Assembly: GCA_964451955.1 (NCBI GenBank)
Contig: CAYVKG010000021.1
Location: forward strand, 1 to 56,953
Source of the DNA: JAPLNB01 sp964451955
GTDB taxonomy: Bacteria; Planctomycetota; Phycisphaerae; Tepidisphaerales; Tepidisphaeraceae
Direction: 5' to 3'
Length of the DNA stretch: 56,953 nt
The notes below the pieces were generated by a model. That model did no database searches. It worked only from the letters and a program-made list of their open reading frames with translations, and was not told the origin of the DNA. The translations under genes and the position numbers were made by a program. The stretch's first letter is position 1; every line of letters begins with the position of its first letter. Below, piece after piece: positions 15,964 to 24,737 of the stretch.

Positions 15964-16311
15964 GCGCGGCCGCTGGCTAGCGCGTCAGAAGCTACGAGCG
16001 TACGCGGACGACGAATGGAACCAACGCGGGCCACGCAGGCCCGCGAGTCTGAGACAAAGCGGAGCTTGACCATGCACTATCGCTATTTCAGAAAGGCTCG
16101 GAATTGTCTCTCCAGCATCAGCGGCCATTGACGCCTGCCTGGGGCGGGAACCGAGCACGCCGGCTTGAGCTGGTGGTGACTCTCCTGCTGGTCCGACACT
16201 CAGATTCCCACAGGCAGAACCCGACGCGGTTTGCCATCGCAACTCTGTCGCAGAGCCTGGAAAACACTCTCGCACAGCACCCAGGTTTCCACAACCGATT
16301 GAACACACATC
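15964..16311. other. Gap before the polyamine operon
   Basis: 348 bp without a supported gene. An 8-bp perfect hairpin CGCGGGCC / GGCCCGCG at 16025-16045 may end the preceding transcript, but no T-tract follows. The promoter of the polyamine operon should lie here; I see no clear consensus. Confidence 0.4.
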
Positions 16312-16971
16312 ATGATCGATCGATCACTCCTCGTGCCTAAGGAGATCTTCTTCACCAGAGGCGTTGGCCGACACCGGCAGAAGCTCCAGAGTTTCGAACT
16401 GGCTCTGCGTCACGCGGGGATCGAGAAGGGCAACCTCGTGCGCGTCTCCAGCATTCTGCCGCCCGGATGCAGGATCATCCCGCGCGGCAGAGGTCTGGCC
16501 GAACTGCAGCCGGGCCAGATCACCTTCGTCGTCCTGGCCGAAGCTTCCACCGATGAGCCGTCGCGCCTTGCGGGCGCGGGCATCGGATTGGCCCAGCCCG
16601 CCAACGGCGAACAGTACGGCTACATCAGCGAGCATCACGGCTTCGGCATGACAGAGGACCGCCTGGCCGACTTCGTGGAGGATATGGCCGCCACGATGCT
16701 GGCCACGACGCTGGGGATAGAGTTCGACCCCGACGTTGATTACGACGAACGGAAAGAGCTCTACAAGATGTCGGGAAAGATCGTGCGCACCAGCGCCTGC
16801 GTGCAAACCGCCGAAGGCGACAAGAACGGCCTCTGGACCACGGTTGTGGCGGCGGCTGTCATGCTGTTGAAACCGTGCTATGAAACCTGTCAGTTCCGAG
16901 CAAGCCAAAGGATGAGCAATCATGCAGATACTACCGAACTCGTTCATGAACCTGCCGCCAGAGTCGGCTGA
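16312..16971 (+). CDS. Pyruvoyl-dependent arginine decarboxylase
   Basis: 219 aa. The proenzyme cleaves itself between two serines to create a pyruvoyl cofactor, then converts arginine to agmatine. The cleavage motif VSSILPPGC lies at about residues 44-52, and family blocks FFTRGVGRH, FVVLAEASTDEP, YGYISEHHGFG and TSACVQTAEGDKNGLWTTVVAAAVML are present. It is longer than the usual 160-195 aa; the last about 20 codons overlap the start of the agmatinase gene in another frame. The start at 16312 has a weak ribosome binding site. First gene of an arginine-to-polyamine operon. Confidence 0.93.
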   Translation: MIDRSLLVPKEIFFTRGVGRHRQKLQSFELALRHAGIEKGNLVRVSSILPPGCRIIPRGRGLAELQPGQITFVVLAEASTDEPSRLAGAGIGLAQPANGEQYGYISEHHGFGMTEDRLADFVEDMAATMLATTLGIEFDPDVDYDERKELYKMSGKIVRTSACVQTAEGDKNGLWTTVVAAAVMLLKPCYETCQFRASQRMSNHADTTELVHEPAARVG

Positions 16972-17824
16972 TCCGTCTGCCGCGCAGTACGCGGTTCTTC
17001 CGGTTCCGTACGACGGCACTGTGAGCTTCATGCGTGGGACCCGGCACGGGCCGGCGGCGATCCTTGACGCGTCCGCACAAGTCGAAGAATTCGACGAAGA
17101 GTTGCGCGAGGATTTCACGTCGGCAGGAATAACGACTTGCGCGCCGGTCGACCCCGCCAACGAGCCGTCCGAGCAGATGCGGCGTGTATATCACGCCGCC
17201 CGCGAGATCGTGCAGTTCGACAAGTTCCTGCTCGCCCTGGGCGGCGAGCACAGCATCACCGCTCCGCTCGTCCAAGCCGTGGCCGAGCGTCACGCAAGGA
17301 TCAGCGTGCTTCAGATCGATGCCCACGCTGACCTGCGCGACAGTTATGGCGGCAGCAAACACTCGCATGCGTGCGTCATGCGGCGGGTCCTGGAGATCAC
17401 CGACAGCATCTGCCAGGTGGGCATTCGCAACGTCTCGAAGGAGGAGTACGAAACCTGCCAGCCGCAGATGCGAAACCTCATCTCCGCGGCGAGCACCCGC
17501 GCCGACCCCCGGTGGATCAACAAGGTCGTGAACATGCTGCGGGAGAAGGTCTATGTCACCGTAGACATCGACGGCTTCGACCCGGCCTACGCACCGGGTA
17601 CGGGCACTCCGGAACCGGGCGGGCTTTCCTGGACACAGGTGATTTCGCTGCTTCGCCGTGTGTGCACCGATCGCCAAGTCGTGGGGGCGGACATCGTCGA
17701 GGTTGCCCCTGTGTCCGGCATGCGGGTTACGGAGTTTCTCGCCGCCCGCCTGGCCTACAAGATCATCGCCTACACGCAGGTCGCCGCCCGGGCCCGTCAC
17801 AACCTGTGCCGGGCTGCCGTATAG
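16922..17824 (+). CDS. speB: Agmatinase / ureohydrolase
   Basis: 300-aa member of the arginase superfamily with a binuclear manganese site. Metal ligands are visible in GGEHS, QIDAHADLRD, SHACVMR and VDIDGFDPAYAPGTGTPEPGG. It would hydrolyse agmatine, made by the decarboxylase, to putrescine and urea; N1-aminopropylagmatine is an alternative substrate in some lineages. AAAGGATGAG precedes ATG 16922, which overlaps the upstream gene by 50 bp, so the two are co-translated. The full metal ligand set suggests an active enzyme. Confidence 0.93.
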   Translation: MQILPNSFMNLPPESADPSAAQYAVLPVPYDGTVSFMRGTRHGPAAILDASAQVEEFDEELREDFTSAGITTCAPVDPANEPSEQMRRVYHAAREIVQFDKFLLALGGEHSITAPLVQAVAERHARISVLQIDAHADLRDSYGGSKHSHACVMRRVLEITDSICQVGIRNVSKEEYETCQPQMRNLISAASTRADPRWINKVVNMLREKVYVTVDIDGFDPAYAPGTGTPEPGGLSWTQVISLLRRVCTDRQVVGADIVEVAPVSGMRVTEFLAARLAYKIIAYTQVAARARHNLCRAAV

Positions 17825-17879
17825 GCCATGCGCCGCCGTCCTCACGACATTGTCCGGATTCTTGTTTAAGGAGAAGACT

Positions 17880-19064
17880 ATGCACGACACGCATAAGCCA
17901 ACGCTTGGCAATCCATGCCCGGGAAAGTTCAACTATCTGTCCGGGAACAGGATCTCGCCTCGCGGCATCACCGGCTGCGAGCCCGTCACCGATCTCATCG
18001 AGCGGACAATGCTGGCGTATAACGGAGGGCGGCTCCGCGAGGCCTGTGAGCTGGTGACGCGGCAAATGCTCGACGCCAACGTGACGGTTGGCCTGAGTCT
18101 GGCCGGCGCGCTGACGCCCGCGGGATTGGGACAATCGTGCATCGTCCCCCTGATCAACGCGGGTTTCGTGGACTGGATCGTCTCCACCGGCGCCAATCTC
18201 TATCACGACCTGCACTTCGCGTTTGACCGGCCGCTGCACCGCGGAAGCCTCAACGTCGACGACGTTGATCTTCGCCGCAATGGCGTCGTGCGAATCTACG
18301 ACGTGCTCCTGGACTACGACGGGTGCCTGATGCACACCGATGCTGTATTGGAGGGGATCCTCTCGCAGCCGGAGTTCCACAGCGAGATGGGCATGGCCGA
18401 GTTCCACCATCGCCTCGGCAGGCACGCCGCGCTCAAGGAAGAGGATAACGGACTGCGAGATGCGTCGATTCTCGCCGCGGCGTACCGGGCGGATGTGCCG
18501 GTCTACACATCGTCACCCGCGGATTCCACAATCGGAATGGTGATCGCCAAGCTTATGGCGAGCGGACTGCGTTTCCGCATCAATCCGTTCCTGGACGTCA
18601 ACGAGACGGCCAGCTATGTCCTGGCCGCCAAGCGCTCGGGCGGCAAGAGCGCCGCGATTCTCCTGGGCGGAGGCAGCCCCAAGAACTTCCTGCTTCAGAC
18701 CGAGCCGCAATTGCAGGAGAGCTTCGGCATCAAGGAAGCCGGGCACGACTATTTCCTCCAGGTAACAGATGCCCGGCCGGACACAGGCGGTCTGTCCGGG
18801 GCAACGCCTCAGGAGGCGGTGAGTTGGGGCAAGGTGAACCCGGCGCGCCTGCCCAACGCCGTCGTGTGCTACGCCGACACCACGATCGTGCTGCCGATCC
18901 TCACGCACTATGCCCTGGCGCGCCACGAGCCCCGGGAGTTCAAGAGGCTATACACGCAGCGTGCACAGTGCATGCAATTGCTCTTGAACGAAGCGGCCCC
19001 GCCTTCGGCGGCCGGCCCGGAATCCGACGTTTCACCAAGACCCCCAGTCGCAGTCGCGAAATGA
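17880..19064 (+). CDS. Deoxyhypusine-synthase-like protein (probable homospermidine synthase)
   Basis: 394 aa. The deoxyhypusine synthase family uses NAD to transfer an aminobutyl group through a lysine imine. The active-site block EAVSWGKV with the catalytic lysine is intact, along with NLYHDLHFAFD, DVLLDYDGCLM and SAAILLGGGSPKNF. Bacteria lack the eukaryotic substrate eIF5A, and bacterial homologues are known to make homospermidine from putrescine. Downstream of arginine decarboxylase and agmatinase this completes arginine, agmatine, putrescine, homospermidine. AAGGAG precedes ATG 17880. The identity of the polyamine is inference. Confidence 0.85.
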   Translation: MHDTHKPTLGNPCPGKFNYLSGNRISPRGITGCEPVTDLIERTMLAYNGGRLREACELVTRQMLDANVTVGLSLAGALTPAGLGQSCIVPLINAGFVDWIVSTGANLYHDLHFAFDRPLHRGSLNVDDVDLRRNGVVRIYDVLLDYDGCLMHTDAVLEGILSQPEFHSEMGMAEFHHRLGRHAALKEEDNGLRDASILAAAYRADVPVYTSSPADSTIGMVIAKLMASGLRFRINPFLDVNETASYVLAAKRSGGKSAAILLGGGSPKNFLLQTEPQLQESFGIKEAGHDYFLQVTDARPDTGGLSGATPQEAVSWGKVNPARLPNAVVCYADTTIVLPILTHYALARHEPREFKRLYTQRAQCMQLLLNEAAPPSAAGPESDVSPRPPVAVAK

Positions 19065-19083
19065 TTGCCTTTGGAGCCCGCGA

Positions 19084-20361
19084 ATGCACAGCTCAAGTCC
19101 GATCGCTCTGCTGGATCGACTGACACAGGTTTCCAGGTTCTCTCGAACTCTGCTTCCCTTCGCCCGTTGGTCAGCCGTTTCCGCCATCTGCTTCGCGGCC
19201 GCCTGGCGGATGCCGCAACCCGTGCAGCTCCCCGGCGAAATCTCATTCTATGAGCTTGTCGGCGTGATTGCCGCCATCGTCGCCGCGAAGAAGTTGGCCG
19301 CGAGCGTCACGACAACGCTGCTGGCCCATCGAGGAAGGCCCAAGGCTGAGAGCCAGATGCTCGGCCGCGTATACCGACTGCTGGCGGGGTTGTGTATCGT
19401 CGTCGCGACCGCGTACGCGGTTGGCAAGCTCGGCAGCTTCGGTACGTTCTTCACTCTCTTTGGCGGCATGCTGCTGGGGTGGTCGCTCCAGGCCCCGATC
19501 AGCGGCTTCGCGGCATGGGTGCTGGTGTCAATCACCCGCCCGTTTCGTCCCGGTGATCGGGTGAGATTCCCTGCGATCGCCCTGAAAGGCGACGTCCTCA
19601 ACGTCGGGCTTCTCTACACGGAATTGAACCAGATCGGCGGCGCCATCGGCAGCGATGAAGGCGAGGGCCGGCGGGTTCTGATTCCCAACGCCATGCTGTT
19701 CAGCCAGGTTGTGGTCAACTACACCGTGGAGCAGCACGCCGCGTACGTCCTCGACGAAATCGTCCTTCGCGTCACCTATGACTCGGACTGGGACGCGGCG
19801 GAACGCATCATGCTTGCGGCCGCAAGAGAAATCACCGCCGATATCATCCGTTTCACGGGCACCGAGCCCTATATCCGCGCCGAGACGTACGATTACGGCG
19901 TGTACCTCAAGCTGCGGTACAAGACGCCTGTGAAAGAACGAGCGGAAATCGCGTATCGACTGAGCAAGCGCATCTACCACGAAATCCGGTCCGTGCCCGA
20001 CGTGGACCTGGCCATCCCGTATGTGTACTCGTACCGCGCGGGACTCGATCGCAAGAACTCGGATGCAACGGCCAACGGGGGCGATCGCGTCCAGGAAATC
20101 GAGATCGATCGCATCCGCGCCGGCGATGTGCCTGTCGATCAGGATGACGTAGCGCAGGTTGCCCAAAGCATCGCCGAACATGGGCTTCTCCAGCCCGTCA
20201 TTGTGGTTCCGGCATCCAATGCCGACTTCTTTGATCTCGTCCTGGGCGACCTTCGTCTGGCTGCGTATCGACATCTCAACCGAAGGACGATTCCAGCAAT
20301 CGTGCGAAGCACGGGCGCTACACGCACCGCCGCGTCAGATCGGTCGCATGCTCGCGTTTAG
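19084..20361 (+). CDS. MscS-type mechanosensitive channel with C-terminal ParB-like domain
   Basis: 425 aa. Hydrophobic helices at about residues 22-40, 50-72, 92-112 and 115-140 lead into the MscS pore and beta domain (GGMLLGWSLQAPISGFAAWVLVSITRPFRPGDRV, then VLIPNAMLFSQVVVNYT). A C-terminal alpha/beta part follows, ending near residue 325. The last about 90 residues (VQEIEIDRIRAGDVPVDQDDVAQVAQSIAEHGLLQPVIVVPASN then LVLGDLRLAAYRHL) read as a ParB/Srx N-terminal-like domain, an unusual fusion for a membrane channel. GGAG precedes ATG 19084. It may be the last gene of the polyamine transcript and would relieve osmotic stress. Confidence 0.85.
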   Translation: MHSSSPIALLDRLTQVSRFSRTLLPFARWSAVSAICFAAAWRMPQPVQLPGEISFYELVGVIAAIVAAKKLAASVTTTLLAHRGRPKAESQMLGRVYRLLAGLCIVVATAYAVGKLGSFGTFFTLFGGMLLGWSLQAPISGFAAWVLVSITRPFRPGDRVRFPAIALKGDVLNVGLLYTELNQIGGAIGSDEGEGRRVLIPNAMLFSQVVVNYTVEQHAAYVLDEIVLRVTYDSDWDAAERIMLAAAREITADIIRFTGTEPYIRAETYDYGVYLKLRYKTPVKERAEIAYRLSKRIYHEIRSVPDVDLAIPYVYSYRAGLDRKNSDATANGGDRVQEIEIDRIRAGDVPVDQDDVAQVAQSIAEHGLLQPVIVVPASNADFFDLVLGDLRLAAYRHLNRRTIPAIVRSTGATRTAASDRSHARV

Positions 20362-20433
20362 AGAATCTCGCTTCGCCTGCCAGAAACAGTTCCTTCTGGA
20401 CGCGCGGAGCTTCGGTACAATACTACAAGCATT

Positions 20434-21861
20434 ATGGTCATGCGGGCGTGCGTTCTCATCTACCTGTTGGTGTTTACATGCGGGTGCAACTCCCAGCCGG
20501 GCTCCGACCTGCCTTATGACGTGCTTCTGAAGACCTATGGGCAGCATCTTCCCGAGGATGACCCACTGGCGCTGCCGATGAAGGTACGGTCGCTAGCGGC
20601 CGATCGGTATGGCCTGTGGAGGGGCGGGAAGGACCTGTTCTTCCGCTGGTGCACTGAGCACGCATCGGGATGGCTTGCCGATGAGCAGGCGTTCATGGTG
20701 CTGCACGGCGATCAACACCTCGGGAACATCGGTACCTACCTGATCGGCGGCGAGTTCGGCACACTCGCATTCGGGATGGTTGACTTCGACGACAGCCACC
20801 GTATGCCGTTCCAGTATGAACTCCTGCAGGGAGTGATCACGCTGCGGCTGGCCGCGCAAGAGGCGAACCTCACGTTGTCCAAAGAGCAGACGCGCCAAGT
20901 GGTCAAAGTCATCTTGGACAGCTACGTGTCTGCCGCTGAATCCGGACGAAGTGCGACGGAGCTGCTTTCTGCCGAGCCGCTCGTGTGCCGCCTGCTGACC
21001 GCGCCTGCGAAACGCGACTACCAGAAGGAACTACTGGAATACACGACGGCGGAAGGCCGATTCAAACCGGTGCTGGCCACCCGGCGCGGGCAGGTCAAAG
21101 AAATCCTCCGCCCAGCGCCGGAAATGTCGGATGAACTGGCCGATGGGATTGCGAAGGCGGCGGCGAATAGCCCTGGCCTCGCATCCCGGCTGCGCCTCCA
21201 TGATGCGCAGTCCATTCGCGTGGCAGTCAAGGATGTGGCGTTGCGCACGCGCATCGGCAGCGCTGGCAGCCAGGGACTAGACAAGTATTTCGTGCTGCTG
21301 CATCGGCCTCTCGCGGGGCTCGAACACGATGCGATTCTCTACATCAAACAGGAGATTCCCAGTGCGGCGGAACGCGTGGGCATCGTCGCACCAGATGCAC
21401 GCACGCCGGGGCGCCGGTGCTCCGAGGACATGGCGCTCCTGACGCGGCCGGATGCGGCATACAACAGCTGGTGCCAGGTCGGCGCGAGAAGCTACTGGGT
21501 GACAATCCGCGAACCATGGACTAACGAGCTGGACCCGGAGGACATCCGCAACTCGGAAGATGTGCTCCGTTTCGCGAGAATCTGGGCGACAGCCAGCGGC
21601 GCGACGCATCAGTGCCAGGGCCAGAGCGCGGTGATTCGACAGCGCATCGGCGCTCATCTGGAAGAGCGGCTTTACGAGCTGAGCGGCGAGTATCTCACAC
21701 AGCTTGATGAGGATTACCAGCGGTTTCGATCTGATGAGCGGGTACAGCGGCTGGTAGCAACTGCAGATCGTGAGGTTGCACGGGTCGTGCCGGCCACACA
21801 GCCCATTGAACACCAAGCGAAGAAGGCACGCCAAGAACGAAGCCGGCCCACATGGCGATAG
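20434..21861 (+). CDS. DUF2252-family protein with N-terminal secretion signal
   Basis: 475 aa. The N-terminus (MRACVLIYLLVFTCGCNSQ) is a short signal with cysteines at its end and resembles a lipoprotein leader, although the lipobox is atypical. The body matches DUF2252, a family with a kinase-like fold: MKVRSLAADRYGLWRGG, VLHGDQHLGNIGTY and FGMVDFDDSHRMPFQYELL correspond to the HGDxHxxN and DFDD catalytic-type motifs. No enzyme activity is established for the family. TACAAT about 20 bp upstream may be a -10 box. Start 20434 or 20440. Confidence 0.82.
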   Translation: MVMRACVLIYLLVFTCGCNSQPGSDLPYDVLLKTYGQHLPEDDPLALPMKVRSLAADRYGLWRGGKDLFFRWCTEHASGWLADEQAFMVLHGDQHLGNIGTYLIGGEFGTLAFGMVDFDDSHRMPFQYELLQGVITLRLAAQEANLTLSKEQTRQVVKVILDSYVSAAESGRSATELLSAEPLVCRLLTAPAKRDYQKELLEYTTAEGRFKPVLATRRGQVKEILRPAPEMSDELADGIAKAAANSPGLASRLRLHDAQSIRVAVKDVALRTRIGSAGSQGLDKYFVLLHRPLAGLEHDAILYIKQEIPSAAERVGIVAPDARTPGRRCSEDMALLTRPDAAYNSWCQVGARSYWVTIREPWTNELDPEDIRNSEDVLRFARIWATASGATHQCQGQSAVIRQRIGAHLEERLYELSGEYLTQLDEDYQRFRSDERVQRLVATADREVARVVPATQPIEHQAKKARQERSRPTWR

Positions 21862-23330
21862 ACGGCGCGTTCAACGAACGAGCGCCATGACTCTGACACC
21901 GCCGATGGTTCGGGAGTTATCAGCGTCTGTCCCGTGCTCCAAGCGTTGCCCCTGACGCGGCCGATATCAGCGAGTCTCCGGCTGGCTCTGTCGGAGGTCC
22001 GGGCCGAAGTCGAGTCGATGATGAAGGCCGTCGTCACGCACGTCGAGCGCTACAGGACGTTCTCATGCTCAGACGCAAGTTCACTGTCCTCATTCAGGGG
22101 TCGGGACCCATCCCGAATGGGCCCCGTCAGCATTGGAACTTCCGGCCGGTCCTGCGTGCAATCGTCCATATCACGCTGGGTGTGTCCTTATGCGCCATTA
22201 TTCTGACGCAACAGCCGCCGACACTGCCTCTGGCATCTGGTGGCCCAGGATTGACTGCGGCGGCTCGTCGAGCCGACTGCCTCGTGCCCAGATGCGCGCA
22301 GCAGGGCCGTGGGCCAGCACTCTCGGTTGATCGGTCAGCCAGATGAAGTCATTCGGCGGGTTCTGACGCACAATACGGCTGATGACCGCGGCGCGTTGCT
22401 CCGTGTGAGCCAGGAACAGCAATCGGAAACTGTCTAGCCGGACGCTACACGTCCGCTCGACCGTCTCCGCTCCGCTCAGCAGAGGCCTCCAGCTACGAGG
22501 CGGAGGGGTGAATACTGCTGATGGCTGCCAAGGCCCACCCCGAGCCGCACGGCGACCCGTCTCACGCCGTGTCACCGTGGCGGGCTTGGTCGTCGGCAAG
22601 TGCGGCAGGGACGGGGGCCGCTTGGGCCAGAGCTGCGATGGCCGGCAAGTGCGACCCACGCATTGGCGCCCTCCGCTTTCGGTGTTTCGATTCTGCGCTG
22701 CACCGTGACCGAACCGAAACCCTCCTGCGAACGGAGTAGCAGCCTGCGGCGGGATTCGAGACCCTGGCGCACGAACGGGTCCACGAAATCCCGCACAACG
22801 GCGACCGCCGGCCGCAACAAGGACCACAAGAGAGCTGGAGGACGAAGCGGTTCCCTGCGTCGTCTGCAAAGCCATCGGCCTCACTGCCAGCGACTGCATT
22901 TCGTTGTACCGCGGCCACAACGAGAAGCTGGCGGCATCCCTCGAAACCCCCCTCCACGCTGCGGCCGACATCATCATCGCCATTACCTGCGACGAAGATG
23001 CACTCCCAACACATCCAGACGATGGTGCACCAGTGAAGGCGTCGTATCGCCCACCCCAAGGGATTACCGCGACGACGGCGTAGTCTTCTCAAACCAGCCA
23101 CGCCGACACGGCACGACAACGGGGATTCCGGCCGGAACCCAGCAGGCGGCGACCTTCTGGCCCTGTCAGCCCCTGTCGCGTCCATGCACTATCGCTAAGA
23201 GCACAACGCATCGCGTTTGTCGAATGCCAACCCAATTCAAATCGGTGTAACCCGTCCGACCAACGCCTGGGGCGGGGTATCCAGCAGCAATCACTGGGGC
23301 GTTTCTTCCTTACGCGCGAGCACCTTACAC
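21862..23330. other. Gene-poor junction between cargo block and element core
   Basis: About 1.5 kb with no gene I can support. Several frames stay open without start codons or ribosome binding sites: one from 21862 to about 22205 with a plausible helical stretch (LRLALSEVRAEVESMMKAVVTHVERY), and one at 22835-23083. The long minus-strand frames (22198-22983, 22562-23185) look like antisense shadows. It reads as decayed sequence at a module boundary. Confidence 0.5.
22835..23083 (+). pseudogene. Open frame without start codon, probable gene remnant
   Basis: About 82 codons beginning LEDEAVPCVVCKAIGLTASDCISLYRGHNEKLAASLE and ending at TAG 23081-23083 have the composition of real protein, including a CVVC pair. 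No ATG, GTG or TTG with a ribosome binding site precedes it. A coding-like stretch upstream in another frame (FETLAHERVHEIPHN, near 22755-22800) suggests a frameshift. No family recognised. Confidence 0.3.
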
Positions 23331-23470
23331 CTCCTCCTTCTCGGGTTGACGCCCTTCGGGTCCTGCCGCGCCTTGCGGCGGCGTCAAGGATTTGCCGCTG
23401 GCGCGTTCCTCCTTGACCCCGCTCGCAGCACGGCGCGGCTCTCCTCGGCCATAACCCATCGAAGGAGGAG
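23331..23470 (+). promoter_or_regulatory. Long-range inverted repeat covering a Shine-Dalgarno sequence (1)
   Basis: CTCCTCCTTC-(T)-CGGGTT at 23331-23347 is complementary to AACCC-(at)-CGAAGGAGGAG at 23453-23470, the ribosome binding site of the gene at 23474. Between the arms an 8-bp TTGACGCC / GGCGTCAA hairpin shortens the distance. In a transcript that includes both arms the ribosome binding site would be paired. Confidence 0.6.
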
Positions 23471-23473
23471 AAA

Positions 23474-23839
23474 ATGTTAGAACACGCGAAAGAAAGAACG
23501 CCCGAGAGATTGGCTATACGAATACGCCCGCCGGACCAAGCCGCACGCACAGTCCCGCTTGCGAATGCCGAGGAATCACCTCTATCGCAACTGCGAATGC
23601 CGCCCCGCGAAACCGTGCTGCCGCGTTGGCTGTCCGTCGAGCAAGTGCGAAAGATGCAGCGAATGAGGCGGGAGACCGTCATCAACGCCATGCTCAGCGG
23701 TGAATTGCCGTACGAACAGCGTGGACGCATCCGTTACATCCGCCTCTCGGATGTGCTGGCCTGGGAGGAGCGGCGAACGCGTCGCCAACCAGAACCGCAA
23801 ATGCTTCCGGTCCATCCCGACCTTGTGCAGTTTCTATGA
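23474..23839 (+). CDS. Helix-turn-helix (excisionase-like) DNA-binding protein
   Basis: 121 aa. The C-terminal half (LPRWLSVEQVRKMQRMRRETVINAMLSGELPYEQRGRIRYIRLSDVLAWEERR) has the order of a MerR/excisionase-type winged helix: a recognition segment, then a wing and an RIRYIRLSDVLAWE helix. The N-terminal about 45 residues are basic and disordered. The start at 23474 follows AAGGAGGAG, which lies in the right arm of an inverted repeat. First gene of the element core; a regulator or recombination directionality factor is likely. Confidence 0.65.
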   Translation: MLEHAKERTPERLAIRIRPPDQAARTVPLANAEESPLSQLRMPPRETVLPRWLSVEQVRKMQRMRRETVINAMLSGELPYEQRGRIRYIRLSDVLAWEERRTRRQPEPQMLPVHPDLVQFL

Positions 23840-23917
23840 GGGGCTGTATCGCCACCGCCCGTCACGCCGGCCGGCCGTGGCGTTCATATCACGTCCCTCG
23901 ACCCTATGCCCAGCGCA

Positions 23918-23991
23918 CGTCCGGGACGCGCGTTGGGTTGCCGGCTGGCGAAACCCAACGCGGCTCCCGGACGGAAATGCCGCGGCATTTC
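23918..23991 (+). promoter_or_regulatory. Hairpin and perfect palindrome upstream of ardA
   Basis: Arms 23918-23939 and 23952-23973 pair through GCGTTGGGTT / AACCCAACGC and CGTCCGGGA / TCCCGGACG. Immediately after comes an 18-bp perfect palindrome, GAAATGCCGCGGCATTTC (23974-23991), ending 3 bp before the GGAGG of the ArdA gene. The palindrome could be an operator or a stem that limits ribosome access. Confidence 0.6.
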
Positions 23992-24004
23992 AATGGAGGA
24001 TAAT

Positions 24005-24577
24005 ATGAAAGAAGAACAACAACCGATTGCGGAATCCACGACGCACATTCTGCCCCGTATCTACGTGGCGTCGCTGGCCGACTACAACGCCGGTCGGCTC
24101 CACGGCCGCTGGATTGACGCGGACCAGGACATCGACGACATCCGGGCGGAAGTCGCCGCCATGCTGGCCGAGTCGCCTGAGCCCGTGGCCGAAGAGTGGG
24201 CCATCCACGACTACGAGAACTTCGCGGAGCTGCGACTCTCCGAGTTCGAGGACCTGGAACAGGTTGCCGAAGCGGCACGTCTCATCGGCAGATACGGTCC
24301 TGTCGTCGCCGGCCTGCTGAATCACCTGGGAGGCCTGGACGCACTGGACGAAGCGAACCGCTACATGGAGGAAGCCTACCGAGGGGAGTACGACAGGCCC
24401 GCTGACTATGCCGAGGCACTCCTCGACGACTGCTACAGCGACGTGCTGAAGGCCTTGCCGGACTTCATCCGCTGCCGCATCGATTACGAGGGCATCGCCG
24501 ACGACCTGCAGATGGGCGGGGATATCTTCATCATCGAAGATGCCGGCCAATTCCACGTCTTTGATGCTCGAATCTGA
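24005..24577 (+). CDS. ardA: Antirestriction protein ArdA
   Basis: 190-aa, strongly acidic protein. PRIYVASLADYNAGRLHGRWIDADQDIDDIRAEVAAML is the hallmark ArdA start, and the remainder (EEWAIHDYENF, LSEFEDLEQVAEAARLI) fits the family. ArdA mimics DNA to block type I restriction enzymes, protecting a conjugative element as it enters a new host. GGAGG-ATAAT precedes ATG 24005. It lies on the same strand as the other small element genes and reads towards the candidate oriT, which is the position expected of a leading-region gene. Confidence 0.93.
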   Translation: MKEEQQPIAESTTHILPRIYVASLADYNAGRLHGRWIDADQDIDDIRAEVAAMLAESPEPVAEEWAIHDYENFAELRLSEFEDLEQVAEAARLIGRYGPVVAGLLNHLGGLDALDEANRYMEEAYRGEYDRPADYAEALLDDCYSDVLKALPDFIRCRIDYEGIADDLQMGGDIFIIEDAGQFHVFDARI

Positions 24578-24668
24578 CATGACGCGGCGGCCCGTTAACC
24601 GGGAGTGCCTGCGCGCCGACTCCGGCACCTCCGCGTCAGCTGGCAATCATGCCGTGACCATGCCCGCT

Positions 24669-24728
24669 CTCCTTCGAGGTTCGTTTTCCCGGAGGCCCTT
24701 CGGGTGAAGAAAACGAACCTTGAAGGAG
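24669..24728 (+). promoter_or_regulatory. Inverted repeat covering a Shine-Dalgarno sequence (2)
   Basis: Arms 24669-24688 and 24709-24728 are complementary over 20 bp with a single G-U wobble, around a 20-nt loop. The right arm ends in GAAGGAG, the ribosome binding site of the methyltransferase gene at 24738. Confidence 0.7.
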
Positions 24729-24737
24729 AACTTGATT

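Noticed and set aside
22198..22983. Minus-strand frame of 261 codons
   Set aside because: Composition is rich in Arg, Pro and Ser without segments typical of folded proteins, there is no ribosome binding site, and the opposite strand carries a more protein-like frame.
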